A stretch of 16,200 nucleotides of DNA from Nitrospinota bacterium (lineage in GTDB: Bacteria > Nitrospinota > Nitrospinia > Nitrospinales > Nitrospinaceae). The stretch covers positions 1 through 16,200 of the forward strand of contig JAPUGN010000238.1 in assembly GCA_027298165.1 (NCBI GenBank), written 5' to 3'. The notes under the pieces are model-generated. The model was not told the DNA's origin, searched no databases, and saw nothing but the letters and a program-made list of their open reading frames with translations. Within the stretch, counting starts at the first letter, position 1, and the number at the start of each line of letters is the position of its first letter. A program made the position numbers and the translations under genes. Shown piece after piece: positions 14,649 through 16,200 of this stretch.

Positions 14649-15137
14649 ATGCGCACCCTCAAACGATTCGACGAATGGCTGGCCAAAACCGAGTCGGGAC
14701 TGCTTATCTTTCTGCTGTTTCTGATGGTATTCATGGCCTTCGGCCAAGTCCTTCTCAGAAATTTTTTCAATACCGGCATTCCCTGGACAGATATCTTTCT
14801 GCGCCAACTGGTGCTGTGGGTGGGTTTTCTAGGGGCTTCGCTGGCGGTCCGGGAACGCCGCCATATTTCGATCGACGTTCTGCCGCAATTAATGCCGGCC
14901 CGTTACAAACCCTTTCTGCAGATCGGGGTGGACTTCGCCGCTGGGCTGATCAGCCTGTTTCTCACCGTGGCCGCCTGGAAGTTTGTCCAGTTCGAGATGG
15001 AGTCACCGAGCGTTCTCTTTCTCGGTTTGCCTGCCTGGATCTTTCAAACCATCCTTCCATTCAGCTTTGCTGTTATTGCACTGCGCTTTTTTCTGCGGAT
15101 GCTGGATGAATCCGTCCAACTCGGGAACCGCGAATGA
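14649..15137 (+). CDS. dctQ: TRAP transporter small permease (DctQ)
   Basis: 162 aa, typical DctQ size. Four membrane helices (about 16-36, 47-67, 83-104, 118-141) with the DctQ-type LRNFFNTGIPWTDIFLRQLV stretch after helix 1 and RERRHISIDV after helix 2. DctQ pairs with DctM to move an organic acid or similar solute with sodium, delivered by a periplasmic binding protein. The ATG at 14649 is preferred; an in-frame TTG at 14547 lies inside the promoter. No clear Shine-Dalgarno. The stop overlaps the dctM start by four bases. Substrate unknown. Confidence 0.88.
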   Translation: MRTLKRFDEWLAKTESGLLIFLLFLMVFMAFGQVLLRNFFNTGIPWTDIFLRQLVLWVGFLGASLAVRERRHISIDVLPQLMPARYKPFLQIGVDFAAGLISLFLTVAAWKFVQFEMESPSVLFLGLPAWIFQTILPFSFAVIALRFFLRMLDESVQLGNRE

Positions 15138-16200
15138 CATTGCTCATCGTTGCCGCCATCATCATCCTCGCCCTGCTGGGTGTGCCGCTGTTTGCCATTA
15201 TCGGCCTGGCGGGTCTGGTGGCATTCCATTATGCGGAAATCGACTCGGCGGCCATATTCATCGAGTTGTACAGGGTCGCCAGTTCCCCGACGCTGATCGC
15301 CATCCCGCTGTTCACCCTTGCTGGTTTCATCATGGCGGAAAGCAAAACGCCGCAGAGACTGACCCGCCTCTCCCAGGGCTATCTGGGAGGCATTCCCGGC
15401 GGCACGCCCATGGCGGTACTGGTGGCCTGCGCATTTTTCACGGCGTTCACCGGTGCGTCAGGCGTCACCATCATCGCCCTGGGCGGCCTGTTGTACCCGT
15501 TGATGCTGAAGGAAAAATACTCCAAGGATTTTTCGCTGGGGTTGATGACCTCCTCCGGCAGTCTCGGCCTGCTGTTCCCGCCGTCGCTGCCCCTGATTTT
15601 GTACGGTGTGGTGGCGCATGTCAACATCGATCATTTATTTCTCGCCGGAATCGTGCCAGGTCTTCTGATTATCGGGATTCTTAGCCTGTACAGCATGTGG
15701 AAGAGCACGAAATTCAAAATCCCAAGAGTGCCCTTCGATTTCAAGGAGGCGCGTGCCGCCCTGCGGGAGGCCGCCTGGGAGGTCCCCCTGCCCTTTCTCA
15801 TTCTGTTGGGAATTTATGGCGGTATCTTTACCGTCACCGAAGCGGCGGCGATGACGGTGGTGTATGTGCTGGTCATCGAAACCTGGGTGTACAAGGACAT
15901 TCATCCCTTAAAGCAACTGCCCCAACTGATGGTCAACAGCATGGTGCTGGTCGGGACCATCCTGATCATTCTGGGCACGGCGATGGGCTTTACCAGCTAC
16001 CTTGTGGACCAGCAGGTGCCGATGCAGGCCCTGGCGTTTATAAAACTCTATATCGACGACCAGTTGACCTTCCTGATCGTGCTCAATGTGTTGCTGCTGG
16101 TCGTCGGTTGCATGATGGACATCTTTTCGGCCATTATCGTGATGGTACCGCTGATCATTCCCATAGCGCAGAGTTTCGACGTCAACATGGTGCATCTGGG
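15134..16200 (+). CDS. dctM: TRAP transporter large permease (DctM), 3' partial
   Basis: The ATG at 15134 overlaps the dctQ stop (ATGA), typical translational coupling. 355 codons are visible and the frame is open at the right edge, so about three quarters of a usual DctM of roughly 430 aa is present. Features: hydrophobic helix 1 with LALLGVPLFAIIGL, PLFTLAGFIM, AFFTAFTGASGVTIIALGGLL, a serine/glycine-rich TSSGSLGLLFPPSLPLI, and TEAAAMTVVYVL, all typical of the DctM family. It forms the transport channel of the tripartite carrier. The binding protein (DctP) is not in the window and is probably downstream. Confidence 0.92.
   Translation, partial: MTLLIVAAIIILALLGVPLFAIIGLAGLVAFHYAEIDSAAIFIELYRVASSPTLIAIPLFTLAGFIMAESKTPQRLTRLSQGYLGGIPGGTPMAVLVACAFFTAFTGASGVTIIALGGLLYPLMLKEKYSKDFSLGLMTSSGSLGLLFPPSLPLILYGVVAHVNIDHLFLAGIVPGLLIIGILSLYSMWKSTKFKIPRVPFDFKEARAALREAAWEVPLPFLILLGIYGGIFTVTEAAAMTVVYVLVIETWVYKDIHPLKQLPQLMVNSMVLVGTILIILGTAMGFTSYLVDQQVPMQALAFIKLYIDDQLTFLIVLNVLLLVVGCMMDIFSAIIVMVPLIIPIAQSFDVNMVHL

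Overview
The window appears to come from a diderm, respiring bacterium. The evidence is a lipoprotein SppA, a TRAP transporter, BolA and a membrane oxidase-like protein paired with a c-type cytochrome. The bd-like protein plus membrane-anchored diheme cytochrome c resembles what is known from nitrite-oxidising lineages (Nitrospirota/Nitrospinota). That taxonomic hint is inference only; no rRNA or other marker gene is present.

Layout. (1) Positions 2-3076, plus strand: a 5'-truncated cytochrome bd-like membrane subunit, followed 27 nt later by a five-helix membrane protein with two CxxCH cytochrome c domains, closed by a strong terminator. (2) 3217-4634: small genes. These are a leucine-rich-repeat protein (+), a zinc-ribbon protein and BolA (both -), and a small membrane protein with a Pro/Arg/Ser tail (+). 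(3) 4646-7346, minus strand: a probable operon in transcription order yiiM-like MOSC protein, unknown 193-aa protein, dihydrolipoyl dehydrogenase (lpdA). (4) 7419-11618, minus: two paralogous REC-GAF-GAF-GGDEF diguanylate cyclases in tandem, each behind a near-identical sigma70-type promoter. (5) 11767-14520, minus: a probable operon of a secreted FGE/SUMF1-fold protein, an unknown helical 305-aa protein and lipoprotein SppA. (6) 14649-16200, plus: DctQ and 3'-truncated DctM of a TRAP transporter, divergent from region 5 with overlapping -10 boxes.

The most informative structure is the tandem duplication in region 4. The spacer between the two cyclase genes is a double relic: a 5' fragment of the MOSC gene directly followed by a 3' fragment of sppA, both on the minus strand. 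Intact sppA lies upstream and intact MOSC downstream of the pair. The simplest reading is an ancestral order sppA-cyclase-MOSC in which a segment of about 2.2 kb (sppA 3' end, promoter, cyclase, MOSC 5' end) was duplicated in tandem, leaving the MOSC'-'sppA junction as a scar. The paralogs then diverged unevenly, with the GGDEF halves much closer than the receiver halves.

Functionally, region 1 is respiratory electron transfer; the two cyclases look catalytically competent with intact inhibitory sites. The sppA operon is probably envelope proteolysis or maintenance. No phage, IS element, CRISPR array, tRNA or rRNA was seen, and no stretch over 300 bases lacks a gene.
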